The translations under genes were made by a program, and so were the position numbers. Below, in pieces: positions 22,177 to 34,197 of a stretch of 64,000 nt of DNA; position 1 is the stretch's first letter, and each line of letters opens with the position of its first letter. Under the pieces are notes generated by a model that saw only the letters and a program-made list of their open reading frames with translations, did no database searches and was not told the origin of the DNA. This DNA comes from Kalmusia sp. IMI 367209 (lineage: Eukaryota; Ascomycota; Dothideomycetes; Pleosporales; Didymosphaeriaceae), in NCBI GenBank assembly GCA_027946365.1, contig JAPEUQ010000007.1, positions 434,001 through 498,000 of the forward strand, read 5' to 3'.

Positions 22177-25100
22177 TCAGAGCATCACAAACAATTGCTC
22201 CGGCCGTAATTTCAGAAACCTAGCAGCATCCATGATGCATCGCCAGCATGGTTCCGAACTACATATTATAGCCTCGTCATTCCTAGCGTGTAGGACACAG
22301 GTAAGAGCTAATCTCGCAGTCCAGTTTCCCTTAGCGCGAATTACCGATATGCCCATAGGCGGATCCATGACTTCAGGCCAACGATCGATAGAAGTTATTT
22401 GACCAAATTCCGAGAAGCTCTTTTTCGACACATCATCATGTTCACAAGAAGTTGGCAGTAGGCGTTCGCCAAGCCAGCTCCAATGTAATCGTGTGCTTTC
22501 ATAAAGGCTCATAACGTCAATGTCCGCAAACCACACTCCTCGATCGTGCACTTGAACGCTTGCTTCAACATACATGGCCTCCGTAAAGCGACCACTCATG
22601 GTTCCCACGTGTAACGGCATTTCAGCACCAGTGAGATTCAGGTGGAGCGAAGTACTACCGAAATTGTTCTCTGCACGGCCGTCATAAGGAGCGTGATTAA
22701 TGAGCTGCCAGTCATCCAAAGAGTCTCGAACCTCTGGATCCGAAGGTGGAAGGAGGAGAGAGAGGCCAGGTTTCCCAATATTTCCAGCAATGCAGCGGAT
22801 GGCGGACGGATTATGGGCGGGAAAATCGAGCAGAGCCTCGCTAACATACATTACATCTTTTGAGGAAAGAGCTAAGAGACCGGTGCAATCCGAAGCTTTG
22901 AGCTGAATGCCGTTGTCGAACATAGATATGCACGCAAATGCTTCGGATATGGGAATATGAGGATCTGTTGGGGGCTCTAGGCCGACCGAGACATATGAAT
23001 CTTGATTGATCCAGCTGGCTTGGTGGAGTGGTTTTGACGCAACCGTCAAGTCGATAGTAGCATTTGGAATCATATTGTAGACTGTGGCGGCTCTGTGAAG
23101 CAGATTCAGGGAGAGAAGTGTGGGCGACATGTCGCCACTATCAAGACGTAAGCTCATGAGTTTAGAGATGATAGCCTCGCTTGGCTGCAATTTTTCGAAC
23201 GATTCGATGATAAAGTCCAGTGGCGGGACTATAGTCATTGGTTTCCATTCTTGAACAGGTATGCACAGCGCAACGGAATCGGAGTTACAAAGGATCCTGA
23301 ATTTCGAATGATGGTGCTGGCTTTGCGAGTGGCCAAGGCGCCAACCAGACACGTTTCGTTGCTCCAGGGGCTGGCCATCTTTGGCTTCCAACATGTTCTG
23401 GAGCTGCAGAAGGTCTATTGCGTTTGCGGGTTCGTCCCAGGTGAGAATAGTAGGCGCTTGTACCCCAGAGTCTGTCCCCCAAAAGCGATCGACAACTTTG
23501 CCATCAGTGTCTACAATGGTACCCACAGGCAAGATTCCACACGGCTCATTGGTTGCCTCCATGATATCTATTGAGCGCTCACCAACAGATAATAAGGCCT
23601 GTCCGGGATGAGTTGCATTTGGCATCAAGAGCCAGCGACGATGACTCCGGCCCATCTCTAGACCTAATAACGGAAAAGACTGGGGAACGACCGTTGCAAT
23701 TTCCCCGATAGCGCTCATATAACCTTTATAAAAGATGCAGGCGTTACTGAGGTCAATACCAACGTCGTACTTCGCAGCCAAATCTCGAAAGTAATTGACC
23801 TGATCCTCGACATGGAGCTCACCTAGAAACGATCTGATGTCTGCCAATCCAAAGAATGGTGGAACTCTGCTCTTTCCTTCTTCCAAAAACTGTCGATAGC
23901 GTCGGCGCCCAAGATTGATATAGAAAAGGACTTCTTGTTGCTCCTTTTCGCGAGCATTTGAGAATTTTCGCGCCTGCTCAGCGAACAGACCTGTCCATCC
24001 AGGGTAGCAGGGCGGTCTGAATGCTGCATTGCCCGTTATTTCGCTTTCCATCAAACACCGCTTGTCTAAGGCGACGAAAAATTTGAACACTTTCGACGGA
24101 TTCCAAGCGTCGGGACCCCAGTCGCTGATCAAGCTCCCAAGAGCAATTTGTATACATTTTTCGAAAGGTGCTCGAGACGATCCCGTTCCCACTACACTAG
24201 TGGATATTGCGGGTCTCCCGTAATACTTCAGTCTCGCAAGTGGTACAGTCCACAAGATACCCGCCCCGGGCATGCCCTTCTGGTTCTCTGAGCTCTGCAT
24301 GCCAATCGTAATCACAGAGCCCAAAGGAATTAAGGCGTCCCTTTGCGTGACTTGTTTGACTTCTTTGCCAAGAACGGTGATATCCGGGTAGAGGTGCCAG
24401 GATGATAGCCCTAAGAAGATTTCTGGGCTCTCAATGCTCAATGCCATTCCCGAGGCAACTTTCTCCATAAAACTGAGTGTATTGCACCATATTTGGAGGA
24501 TACTGTCGTACAGTTTATCAGTTAAAGTAAGGGTACGTTCAATGTTGTCGATGATAAGCATCAGCTGCTTCTGCTGCACCACGAACACTTTATCTGCGGC
24601 ATGCAGCCACTTTTTTGCATTAGTCAAGATATATTAACCCTTCGTGCAATTTTAGAATAACTTACTGCCCTAGCGCTAGCATCCCATTCCGCCAACTTAT
24701 CTAGTTCGACATCGATCTGAGCCGCCATGAGATGTCCCATGTGGAACTGATCCTCTCGAAGCCGCTCTTCCAATTGAGACTTCCGCGCAGAAACAATCTC
24801 ACTCCAGATGGCAATGGCCTCGGAGGGCTTCCACTGCCTTGCTAGAATGCAACCTAGGAGATGGACCTGAATAGCTCCTCGACCCGAAGTGGCAGCTGCC
24901 CAGACAGAGGTCGCATCTAATCCAACATAGACTTGCAGCGCCCCGTAGGCAGAAGAAGCCTCTGGATTGACAGAAGGGTCAGCAACAATCTCTGACGCGC
25001 GAAGGCCATAGATGCGCTCGAGATTTGGAACTTGGGGTACGACATCGGCGAAAAGGGCACCTAGCTTTCGAGCCGTGCTGTGAATTTTCCCTTCCTCGGC

Positions 25101-25262
25101 CTCTTTTCTCCGGCGTTTTGAGAGGCGATTTCCTACGTCGCGGTATTCTGCAGGAGCTTCCATGCGGATAATGGAGAAGTCGAAATTGAAATTCGCCAAG
25201 GCAAGTGTGGTTTCCATTACACCTGAGGCTAAGGAAAGAGCCACCCTGCCGACAGAAGCCAT
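22177..25262 (-). CDS. Large uncharacterised fungal protein next to HET-NLR genes
   Basis: Exon 1 is 25262-24666 and exon 2 is 24609-22177, with a 56-nt intron (GTAAGT donor, TGACTAAT branch, AAG acceptor). The product is 1009 aa. The start at 25262 (MASVGRVALSLASGV) is the first true ATG. I recognise no catalytic domain. The N-terminal 200 residues are predicted helical and include RKLGALFADVVPQVPNLERIYGLRASEI, read here as two segments, and an Ala-rich region resembling regulatory helical repeats; the junction region EWDASARA-WLHAADKVF continues one long helix. The middle and C-terminal parts are mixed alpha/beta with no membrane segments. A PCWRC near the C-terminus recalls deaminase zinc ligands, but no HxE partner is seen. 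Proteins of this general type occur as hypothetical proteins in many ascomycetes. Its place beside two HET-NACHT genes suggests, but does not show, a role in self/non-self recognition. Confidence 0.85.
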
Positions 25263-26143
25263 GATAGCCAAAGTGAGAATTCAAAGTTTGTCCTACAAAC
25301 GGTCACTTCAATTAATGCGCCAGGTATTGAAGATTCTATGCTGTCAGCGCCTGTGCAAGGCTGAGGCTGAATGTTGCTATCTGCACTGCCCCCACTACAA
25401 CATCTTCCAACCAATGACGACCGATTAGTGGTTACACAACGTCATCCACACAGGTATCTCTATATCGCGATCCTTTTGACGAGGCACTGACTCAGATGAG
25501 AGGAAAGCTTTACCGACAAATTGTTTTGGAAGACTTGTCACAGCCGCAGTATGCCTTCAAATCGAACGCTGTTATTTCAAATCACGGGCATCAGAATAAG
25601 CTTTAGTGATCTCCTACATTTGCTTTTGAGGCCCTCATATAAGTTTAAGCTCATGTGCTTCATAGCCTCGCATCAAAGACCCTTGATCGTCACGCGGTGC
25701 CTCGAATTCTAGGTTTTTCCGTCGGAAATAAAGTGAGACACATACAGCAGCGCAAGATTGAAATTTACTTCGTAGCTAGGACAGTATTTTTCCGATGGTG
25801 CCTCTAATTCAACTGTAAATCACGCAATCTAAGCAATTCTGACTCACCCAGCTGTCGCCTCCAATCATGTCACAACAGTAATAAGGCTTTCGCTCTGGAT
25901 TGTTGTTTCTGTGAGCTGCTTTGTGATTCAATGCGTCTATGGTGTTGTCAAGTGTAGTTATCTTTGAGCTTGCTTCCGATTTCATTACGGCACGTGGCGC
26001 CAACCCCGCCCCATCCACATAACTTCTGCCTAGTGCGAATTTGAGATACGTTATCTCAGTACACCAAGGATTTTATATTCATTATTATATACACCAATTG
26101 AATGTATCGTTTCAAATCTGCTCAGAATTGAAGAAGTCCTCCT
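25263..26143. other. Intergenic, divergent promoter region
   Basis: Spacer between the 1009-residue protein gene and the first HET-NACHT gene, which are divergently transcribed. No gene seen. Confidence 0.6.
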
Positions 26144-29049
26144 ATGCCTCTTTTAAAGATTGAAGAGCATAGCAAATTCAGCCTCGTTGAACACGAAGGC
26201 AGCCATGACATCCCACCGTATGCAGTTCTGTCACACACCTGGGGAGCGGATGATGAAGAAGTCAATTTCAAATATCTGGTAGAGAATACTGGCAAGAGTA
26301 AAAATTGGTTCGAGAAACTCCGTTTTTGTGGGAAGCAGGCTGCAACAGACGAATTGCAATACATCTGGGTGGATACATGCTGCATCGATAAATCGAGTAG
26401 CGCAGAGCTCGCTGAAGCTGTTAATTCTATGTTTCGATGGTATCAGAAAGCAGAGAAGTGTTATGTATATCTATCTGAGGTCGCGAACGATCAATCTTTC
26501 CAGAAAAGCAGATGGTTTACCCCCGGGTGGACACTACAAGAGCTTCTCGCGCCACACTCGGTTGAATTCTTCTCAGCAGATGGCGTTCGACTCGGTGACA
26601 GACATTCACTTATGCAAAAAATTTCTCTAATTACCGGGATATCTATAGCAGCTCTCGAAGGGAGACCATTATCAGATTTCAGCATTGGTGAACGAATGGG
26701 CTGGGCGCAGACACGAGAAACAAAGCGGGAGGAAGACGCAGCCTATTCTCTCTTGGGCATCTTTAATGTCCACATGCCGCTAATCTACGGTGAAGGAAAG
26801 GAAAATGCGTCAAAGCGGCTTGAGAAGCAGATAAGAGAGTCTTTGGAAGACGCAAAGGGCACTCTTGGGCAATGCGTTGAGAGAAACAGTCGATATCAAG
26901 AGGAGAAGCTCATCAAGATACGCCAATTACTGTCTGCGCCAGACCCTTTTACAAATTATCAGAAAGCGCTTAAACAACGACAAGCTGGCACTGGCATTTG
27001 GTTTCTTGAAAGTTATCAATTTGCCAAGTGGAAGACGGAGGCTGCATCTATGCTTTGGTTATACGGTATTCCAGGCTGTGGAAAAACTCCATTGAGCTCC
27101 ACCATTTTCCAGAGTATACTCGATCACTGTGAAAATGCAGTCGGAGCGGTGATTGCGTACTTCTTTTTTGACTTCAATGACGCACAGAAGCAGGACCCGG
27201 AATTAATGTTACGCTCACTTATCTACCAGCTCTCAAAATAATCCATTCAGTTCCCTACAAGCCTCGACGACCTACTGCTATCTTACGGGAGAAGGCAGCA
27301 GCCGCCATCTCTGGAAACACTTCTAGCAGTAATGGAAGAGATTATTCAAGAGGCTCGCCATGTCTACATTGTGCTTGATGCACTAGATGAATGTAGCCAA
27401 CGTGTCGCGCTGATGGAAATACTCGAAACGATGGCTTCGTGGCAAATTCAGAAATTGCATATTCTAGTAACAAGCCGAAAGGAACGTGATATTGAGAGAT
27501 CTTTGAAGAACATTGTAAATGAACAACAATCAGTCTGCCTTCAAAGTAGATTAGTGGACATAGATATACAGCAATTCGTTCGGCAAAGGTTATCAAGTGA
27601 CAAGAATTTGATTAAATGGGCAAAAGATCGTACCATCAGACAAGAGATTGAGGATACCCTAATGAAAGGAGCTCACGGAATGTATGTATGTTCCCCTAGT
27701 CTCGCAAAATCATAAAACTGATAATGCTACTAGGTTTCGATGGGCTGTATGCCAGCTTGACGCTTTGGGAAAATGTCGCAATCGTGCAACATTACGGAGG
27801 ACGCTTACCGCACTACCTCGAACACTTGATCAGACATACGATCGCATCCTCTCTACTATATGTGAGGAGGACTCGAGATATGCTATGCGTATTCTAGAAT
27901 GGCTTACCTTCTCGATGAAGCCGCTCTCAATGGAGGAGCTTGCTGAAGTAGTTGCCTTCGACGTGGATCGGGATCCTGTGTTCGACCGGGATGAAGTTTT
28001 AGTGGATCCACTAGATATTTTGAGTATATGCTCGAGCCTGGTCACCGTACATACGAACGACAAAGTCAAGCCAACTGAAGCAGCAAAAAAAGTCGTTGTT
28101 TTGGCTCATTACTCTGTTAAAGAGTATTTACTGTCCGAAAGGATCCAAACAAGCACAGCAAACCCTTACGCTTTGCAGCATGATCTGTGCCAAGCCAACG
28201 TAGCAATAAGTTGCGTTGCTTATCTCCTCCAATTTCAAGGCCCAGGAGTCCTCACTATCGAACATCTGCAGGCATTCAGATTAGCTGAATACTCAGCGAC
28301 CTTTTGGATGATGCATGCTAGATATATGAAGGATCATACGGGAAAATTCGACCAGCTGACCATGAGACTATTATCAGATGACAGCAACGCTTTTCTCAAT
28401 TGGTTTCGGATTCGAGATCTACGCAACCCTCGGTCTCAATCTCAATCACTAACTCGCCCAGAGTTAACCCCTACCCCACTTTTTTTGGGCAGCATTCTGT
28501 GGTTTGATAAAGGTGGTGGAATCGCTACTCAAAAAGGGTGCCGACGTCAATGAACAGAAATATATTCATGGTAGCGCAATTCTCGGTGCTTCAAAGCGAG
28601 GCCATCAACAAGTTGTCAAGTTGCTGCTTAAGAATGGCGCAAAACCTAACGCACATGATATGTTTGGAAGCAGCGCATTTCAAGAAGCATCTTCCTGGGG
28701 CCATGACCAAGTAGTGAAGTTGTTGCTTGACAACGGTGCCGACGTGAATGCACAGGGCGGATCCTATGGCAATGCGCTTCAGGCAGCCTCAGCTGGAGGG
28801 TATACAAAAGTAGTGCAGATACTGCTAGACTATGGCGCCGACGTTAATATGATCGGCGGAGAGTATTGCAACTCACTTAGCGCGGCTGCATCCAATGGCA
28901 AAGAGCAGGTGGTAGAACCATTACTTGGCGCAGGCGCTGATGTTAACGCTCAGGGTGGAGAGCGGGGCAACGCACTCAAAGGGGCTTTACGTGGAGGTTA
29001 TGAGGTGATTGCAAGGCTGCTAGTCAACAAAGGTGCACACCTAGATTAA
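26144..29049 (+). pseudogene. Broken HET-NACHT-ankyrin (fungal NLR) gene
   Basis: The frame from 26144 encodes a HET domain (YAVLSHTWG at 26-34, WVDTCCIDK at 75-83, WFTPGWTLQELLAP at 124-137, EEDAAYSLLGIF). It continues into a NACHT ATPase with Walker A GIPGCGKT at 308-315. A TAA at 27239-27241 interrupts the frame inside the NACHT region, yet the same frame continues after it with Walker B VLDALDEC. An intron at 27682-27733 (GTATGT...CTAG) then leads to the NACHT helical part. A second break is a T7 run at 28480-28486, after which coding shifts frame into five or six ankyrin repeats ending at 29049. HET proteins trigger incompatibility cell death; NACHT and ankyrin parts oligomerise and sense ligands. 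A truncated 365-aa HET protein could still be made. Sequencing error is possible for the homopolymer break. Confidence 0.88.
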
Positions 29050-29862
29050 GTTCAGCCAAAAATAGTATATGATATGCAATCCACGTGATCGATGAGCGTA
29101 CAGCCTCTTGACCCTGGGAACAGAACGAAAATGGAACCGAATTGTACTGGTTCACCATCATACCAACGTGCTGCTTACTACTTTTTATCCAAATGTTTCT
29201 TGTCCAAGCATTTTTACATATCATACCATCGGAGATATATATGAGAAGCCGATATGTACTACAGACATATGATATTGACATAACTTGGTTGGTATCACTT
29301 TAAAGAATATGGCTGGCAATATATACCTACATCATTACATCATCATCATGATAGCCCGAAATATGTGCTATGAATTAATGAAACTGCATGGATATGCTTA
29401 TGACTGATATATAATGGCAGAATCAGGAACTTGATGCTACATGTTACCACTATAGATGGGAAAGATGGCCGACCCACTCCACCCTTGGTCCAAATTCGGA
29501 AGTTGTGTAAAGACTCGTGGCCATAACTTAGGAATACATGATTTGAGTGAGGTTAGATCAGTAGCCTCAATGCCACAGTATACGAAAAAGCAAATGGAAA
29601 AGGAAGCGGAAAAGGAAGCCAACCCTAACAATCTACACTTCTGAATCTAAACGTGATGAGACGTAGTTTGTATCGGAAGGTCCAACTACAATTAAACTTG
29701 ATCGCCGCCTAATATGTACAAATAACGCCTTCTTTAGTAGCTTCCGTACCGTCAAATATTGTAGGACATTGCTCGTTCTCAGGACATCCACTATCAGCTT
29801 TGATACTACCTAGTCCTCTTCATGCATCGTTCATATTACTAAAGCCTATCCACTTGGATCTT
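29050..29862. other. Intergenic between convergent HET-NACHT genes
   Basis: AT-leaning spacer holding both 3' regions, with only 60-85-codon frames. No gene seen. Confidence 0.6.
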
Positions 29863-32800
29863 TCAAGTCAATGCTAACCTTTTCCGTGCCTGTAACAACC
29901 GAACAATTTCCTCCTGATCCCTCTCCACAGCATAATCTAGTGCTGTCTTTCCTACACGATCCTTCGCGGTAAGGTCGACTTTTCCTGTATCTATTAGCAG
30001 ATTGACCACCGCTGTATAGCCAGATTGTGCTGCATGATGTAGTGGCGTCCGTTCAAAGTCATCCTTACATCCAACGTCAGCCCTTCCTGAGTCTAATAGC
30101 AGCTGAACCACGGCCCTATGACCATTTTCTGCTGCGCGAGATAGTGGTGTCTGATTATAAATATCCCTAGATTCTATATCGACCTTGCCTGAATCCAACA
30201 GCAGCTGAACTACTGCCTCGTGACCCATTCCTGCTGCGCAAGATAGTGGTGTCTGATTATAAATATCCCTAGATTCTATGTCGACCTTGCCTGAATCCAA
30301 TAGCAGCTGAACTACTGCCTCGCGACCCATTCGTGCTGCGTAATATAGTGGTGTCTGATTCAACTTATTCCTAGACCCTATATCGACCTTTCCTGAGTCT
30401 AATAGCAGCTGAACTACTGCCTCGTGACCCATTCCTGCTGCGTGAGATAGTGGTGTCCGATTAGAATTATCCCGAGATTCTATATCGACCTTTCCTGAGT
30501 CTAATAGCAGCTGAACTACTGCCTTGTGACCCATTTGTGCTGCGTGAGATAGTGGTGTCTGATTCAACTTATTCCTAGACCCTATATCGACCTTTCCTGA
30601 GTCTAATAGCAGCTGAACTACTGCCTCGTGACCCATTCCTGCTGCGTGAAATAGTGGTGTCTGATTCAACTTATCCCGAGATTCTATACCGACCTTTCCT
30701 GAGTCTAATAGTAGTTGGACTACCGCCTTATGGCCATTCATTGATGCGTGAGATAGTGGTGTCTGATCGTGACGATCCCTGGATTCTATGTCGGCCTTTC
30801 CCGAGTCTAGTAATAGCTGAACTATCGCATCATGACCATGAGCTGATGCGTTAGATAGAAGTGTCATTTCTTCGTCATCCTTCACATTAACATCGACATT
30901 CTGGGTGCCTAGTAGTAGTTCAACTACGGACCTGTGTCCACCCTGCGCGGCCCACGATAGTGGCGTCCGTCCGCTCGCATCCGTCAAATTGATATCAGAT
31001 TTGTAGATCTCGAGAAGCGAAGCTACTATTCTCTTATATCCATACTGCGCTGCATATGTGAAAACGGTTTGGTTCTTTGAGAAAGTAAAATCGCGTGTGA
31101 TACTCTTTTGGTTACACTCTTCATAGAAGTCACGGCTGGCTACTTCACAAAGCTGGTTCTCAGGAGCCTGTTCAGACACAAGACCTCTTAGCATCACCTG
31201 TAGGGCCTCCTTGCTCCCCGTCGCCATGGCGGCAAATATGGGGCATCCATAACGCTCTTCTTCTACCTCTACACAGGAGCTGAGGTGTGGGCGCGCCTCG
31301 ATCAGGTTTGGCATGTTGTGCTCCCCAAGCAAGTATAGAAGGCTCACATCTTCTGAGTGCCTGCGTATTTGATGCCTTTCAAATAAGTTGTCGAGCCGAA
31401 CCCAACGGGATAACGGGAAACTTTCGAGAAAATCCGCCTGCCTGACACCACATCTTTCTGCAGCGTCTGCGTGGTAAAGCACATTCTTTATAGCATACTC
31501 CAAGAAGGGATAAGCATTATTGACTAATTTGCGAAGGTCTGCGGCTTGTGGCGATGAGGCTCTAGGAAGGGGCTCAGGTATATCCAATGGAGTAAAGACA
31601 TCCACACTCATATAGTCAAGGCAGCATTCCTTCAGTCGTTCGTGGCTTTGACCTTGAAGGTTGTTGCTCAGATCAGACAAGATTTTTTGGAGGCCGTCTT
31701 CTTTCAAAAGAAACTCCCGTACCGACTCGTGAATGAATTGGATTCTCTCAAGTTTTGTTTTCGTGATTTCAGTTAGTCCTTTAGAGCAATCGAGTATGAA
31801 CTTTTTGATCACATCCCGCGTGATGTTCTTGGAGTCCCACATTGATACTGCATCTTTCTCAACTCCGGAGAGGATGGCGAAGTATAATTGTTCAGGGCTT
31901 AGTGGTTGCTTAGCGAAAAGCACCCATTGAATACTTAGCACCAGCTCGTCTCTGTTATGTGAATCACGCGTTAAGATGTCACGAAACAGTTCGTACAGAT
32001 CGGCAGGAATTTCGTGTAGCCTTCGACGGAGTGCATGTATTCGACCACGATCGTGCTCCTTATTCAGAATCCCTGTAACGAGGACGACCCACATAAAGAT
32101 CCCAGACGCCTTTTCTTGAAGCTCACTTCGGACCTGCTGCGCGATCTTACTCTGACCGATCTTCAATTCGCTTTCTAAATAGTTGGTAATATCCTGCATA
32201 TGGCCTTCTTGGCCCTCAAGAACTAGATCCAGCCCTTTCTTGATAGTGATATGAGGATAATGCCTGCTTGAGAAGCAGACTTGAAAACGAATTCCGGAAG
32301 ATACGATGAGCTCACCGACATGCTCAAAAAAAGATATCATATCGCGGATCTGATCTTCTGCGCATTCGTCTAGGGCATCGATGAAGCAAATGACTGAGGA
32401 CTCGCCTAGATTTAATATCGCTTGTTCCAGCAGTGTCTTGAGCGATTCGATACTCCATTGATATTCTGAACTAGCATTTAACGCAGAGAGCCCGAGCGAG
32501 TCGAATAAACCTTGAAGATTGGGAAGCCGTTCAAGAAGTTGCAATAATAGCGATCTGTATGTTCCCGTTGTTGATTTCTCGAGATCCTCGCCCCGTGCAT
32601 GGAAAAAGAAAGAGATCACGATATAGTCCTTTTTCTTCCGGGCGTTAGCGAGGGCAAATTTCATCAGCGTAGATTTTCCTGTTCCTGGTTTCCCTTTGAT
32701 CCACAAAAACCCGTGGTGTTCGCTCAGCTTAGCCGTGTCCAGCCAGTCAAGATATTCAGTCTTGCGTAACAGCCATTTACATGTCTTAGCATGCGCGCTC

Positions 32801-33661
32801 TTAATGCTCATCTGACGCGCATCGATTTGCTCAAATTTCAAGGAGCTTAAGAGCAATTGCTTCTGCTCAGCACTGGGTGATTGGACTGTGGAATTTGAGA
32901 GTTCTCCGATCTCTTTCTTGAGCCGCCTCATTGCTCTCTCCCGTTTCTCTCCATACAATAGCGGCATCTGAATATCAAATATGCCTAATAGGCAATATGC
33001 CTCGTCTTCCTCGCGTTTTGTTATGCGATTCGCTGCCCACTTAAATCGTTCATCTGAACTAAAATCGGACAGCGATTTTGTTCCTCGAAGAGCATCAACG
33101 GCGATGCCCGTTATTTCGTGTATAGTCTGCTCCATTGATGTCTTGCTGCCAAGGCACACTTCTTCACTAGAGAAGAACTCAACTGATGCAGGTGCGATAA
33201 GTTCTTGAAGGGTCCAACCTCTTGTAAACCATCTGCTGTTCCTGAAGGACGGTTTCCATCTCGAGCAGCTCAGGTCGTTCCCACTCGGCGAGCTGAGGTC
33301 ATCTTCTTCCAAAGTAACACGTGAAACATCGGATAGATACACATAGCATCTCTCCGCTTTCTGGTACCAGTGAAACATAGAATTGATTGCTTCTGATAGC
33401 TCCGCACTGCTTGATTTGTCGATACAGCACGTATCTATCCAGGAATACTGGAGGCCGTCTCTTGCAGCTCGCTCCGTACAAAAACGAACTTTTTTGATAG
33501 CCAAATTTTGCTTTGCCTCCGCCGTAAATTAGATCTTGTAAGGTAAATTCGTCGTCATCTTTCCCCCATGTGTGCGATAGAATCGCGTAGCGTGGAATGT
33601 CATTGCCTACATACTCAACAAGGCTGAGTCCGCCATCGTCGTCAAGTCGTAAAAGGCGCAT
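29863..33661 (-). pseudogene. HET-NACHT-ankyrin (fungal NLR) gene with an N-terminal frameshift
   Basis: The gene starts at 33661 (MRLLRLDDDGGLSLVEYVG, then YAILSHTWG). After residue 56 the frame is lost at an A6 run (T6 on the plus strand, 33490-33495), and the homologous HET sequence continues in another frame from about 33492 to 29863 without further stops. That frame supplies IDTCCIDK, WFTRGWTLQELIAP, the NACHT Walker A GKPGTGKST, Walker B CFIDALDEC, a helical region and about 12 C-terminal ankyrin repeats. Without the frameshift the length would be about 1265 aa. The single one-base lesion in a homopolymer may be a sequencing error, a real mutation or a hypermutable switch. No intron explains it. 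The gene belongs to the STAND/NLR class implicated in fungal non-self recognition. Confidence 0.85.
30058..30873 (-). repeat. Eight near-identical 102-bp ankyrin-coding repeats
   Basis: Eight consecutive 34-codon units of the second HET-NACHT gene share almost the whole framework QTPLxxAAxxGHxAVVQLLLDSGKVDI(E/G)SRD. They are also very similar at DNA level. Differences concentrate at the residues just after TPL, in the x-G-H-x helix turn, and in the two residues at the repeat junction. Flanking repeats on each side are clearly more divergent. Such internal homogeneity indicates recent unit duplication or gene conversion. Confidence 0.85.
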
Positions 33662-34197
33662 CGAGAAAGGAACAGACAGCTCTTTACTCTAGTAGAGTAG
33701 GTAAGATCAAGCTTTCAGAAATCTGTATTGAAAGCACTGCGCAGGTGTGAGAGAGCACATCCGGAACGACCAGGCTGAAGGTGGTGGCCGATGCGTTGTG
33801 GCTGAGCTCTGGCGAGCCGCCGACATCACGTTGATAGCCTCAGCTCAGCCTCCTGCAACACAATAGAAGATCCAGTGGAGTAGCAAATAACGTAACACCA
33901 ACCTAACGATGAGGCTATTCATGCCCGCTCGTAGTGATGAGTCTAGCCGATAGATCGATGGTAGCCTTATCTCCGAGGCATCTACCAGCAAGCTGAAGAA
34001 TCTCCACCAGCACAGTAGCGCTCGTTAAGCCGCAAAGGGCCGATTCGATACCTCGGCTCAAGGGCAGCGGACTCCGCATACCTCGCGACTTCAAGCAGCG
34101 CGGCCGCAATTCCGCCATGTGAAAGTAGACGTAACGCACATCTACTCTTGAAATTCCCCCACGTACCGTGCTTCACACTTCCTCAATCGCATCAGCC
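33662..34197. other. Intergenic, divergent promoter region
   Basis: Spacer between the second HET-NACHT gene and the thiolase gene, transcribed away from each other. No gene seen. Confidence 0.6.

Noticed and set aside
22177..22270. PCWRC near the C-terminus of the 1009-residue protein as a cytidine-deaminase active site
   Set aside because: The required HxE motif at the usual distance upstream is absent; the nearest candidate has His-Ala-Arg.
24566..24609. The ORF of the 1009-residue protein could start at an internal Met (MTNAKKW) as a separate gene
   Set aside because: A consensus 56-nt intron joins it in frame to an upstream exon whose helix continues across the junction; the Met lies within the intron.
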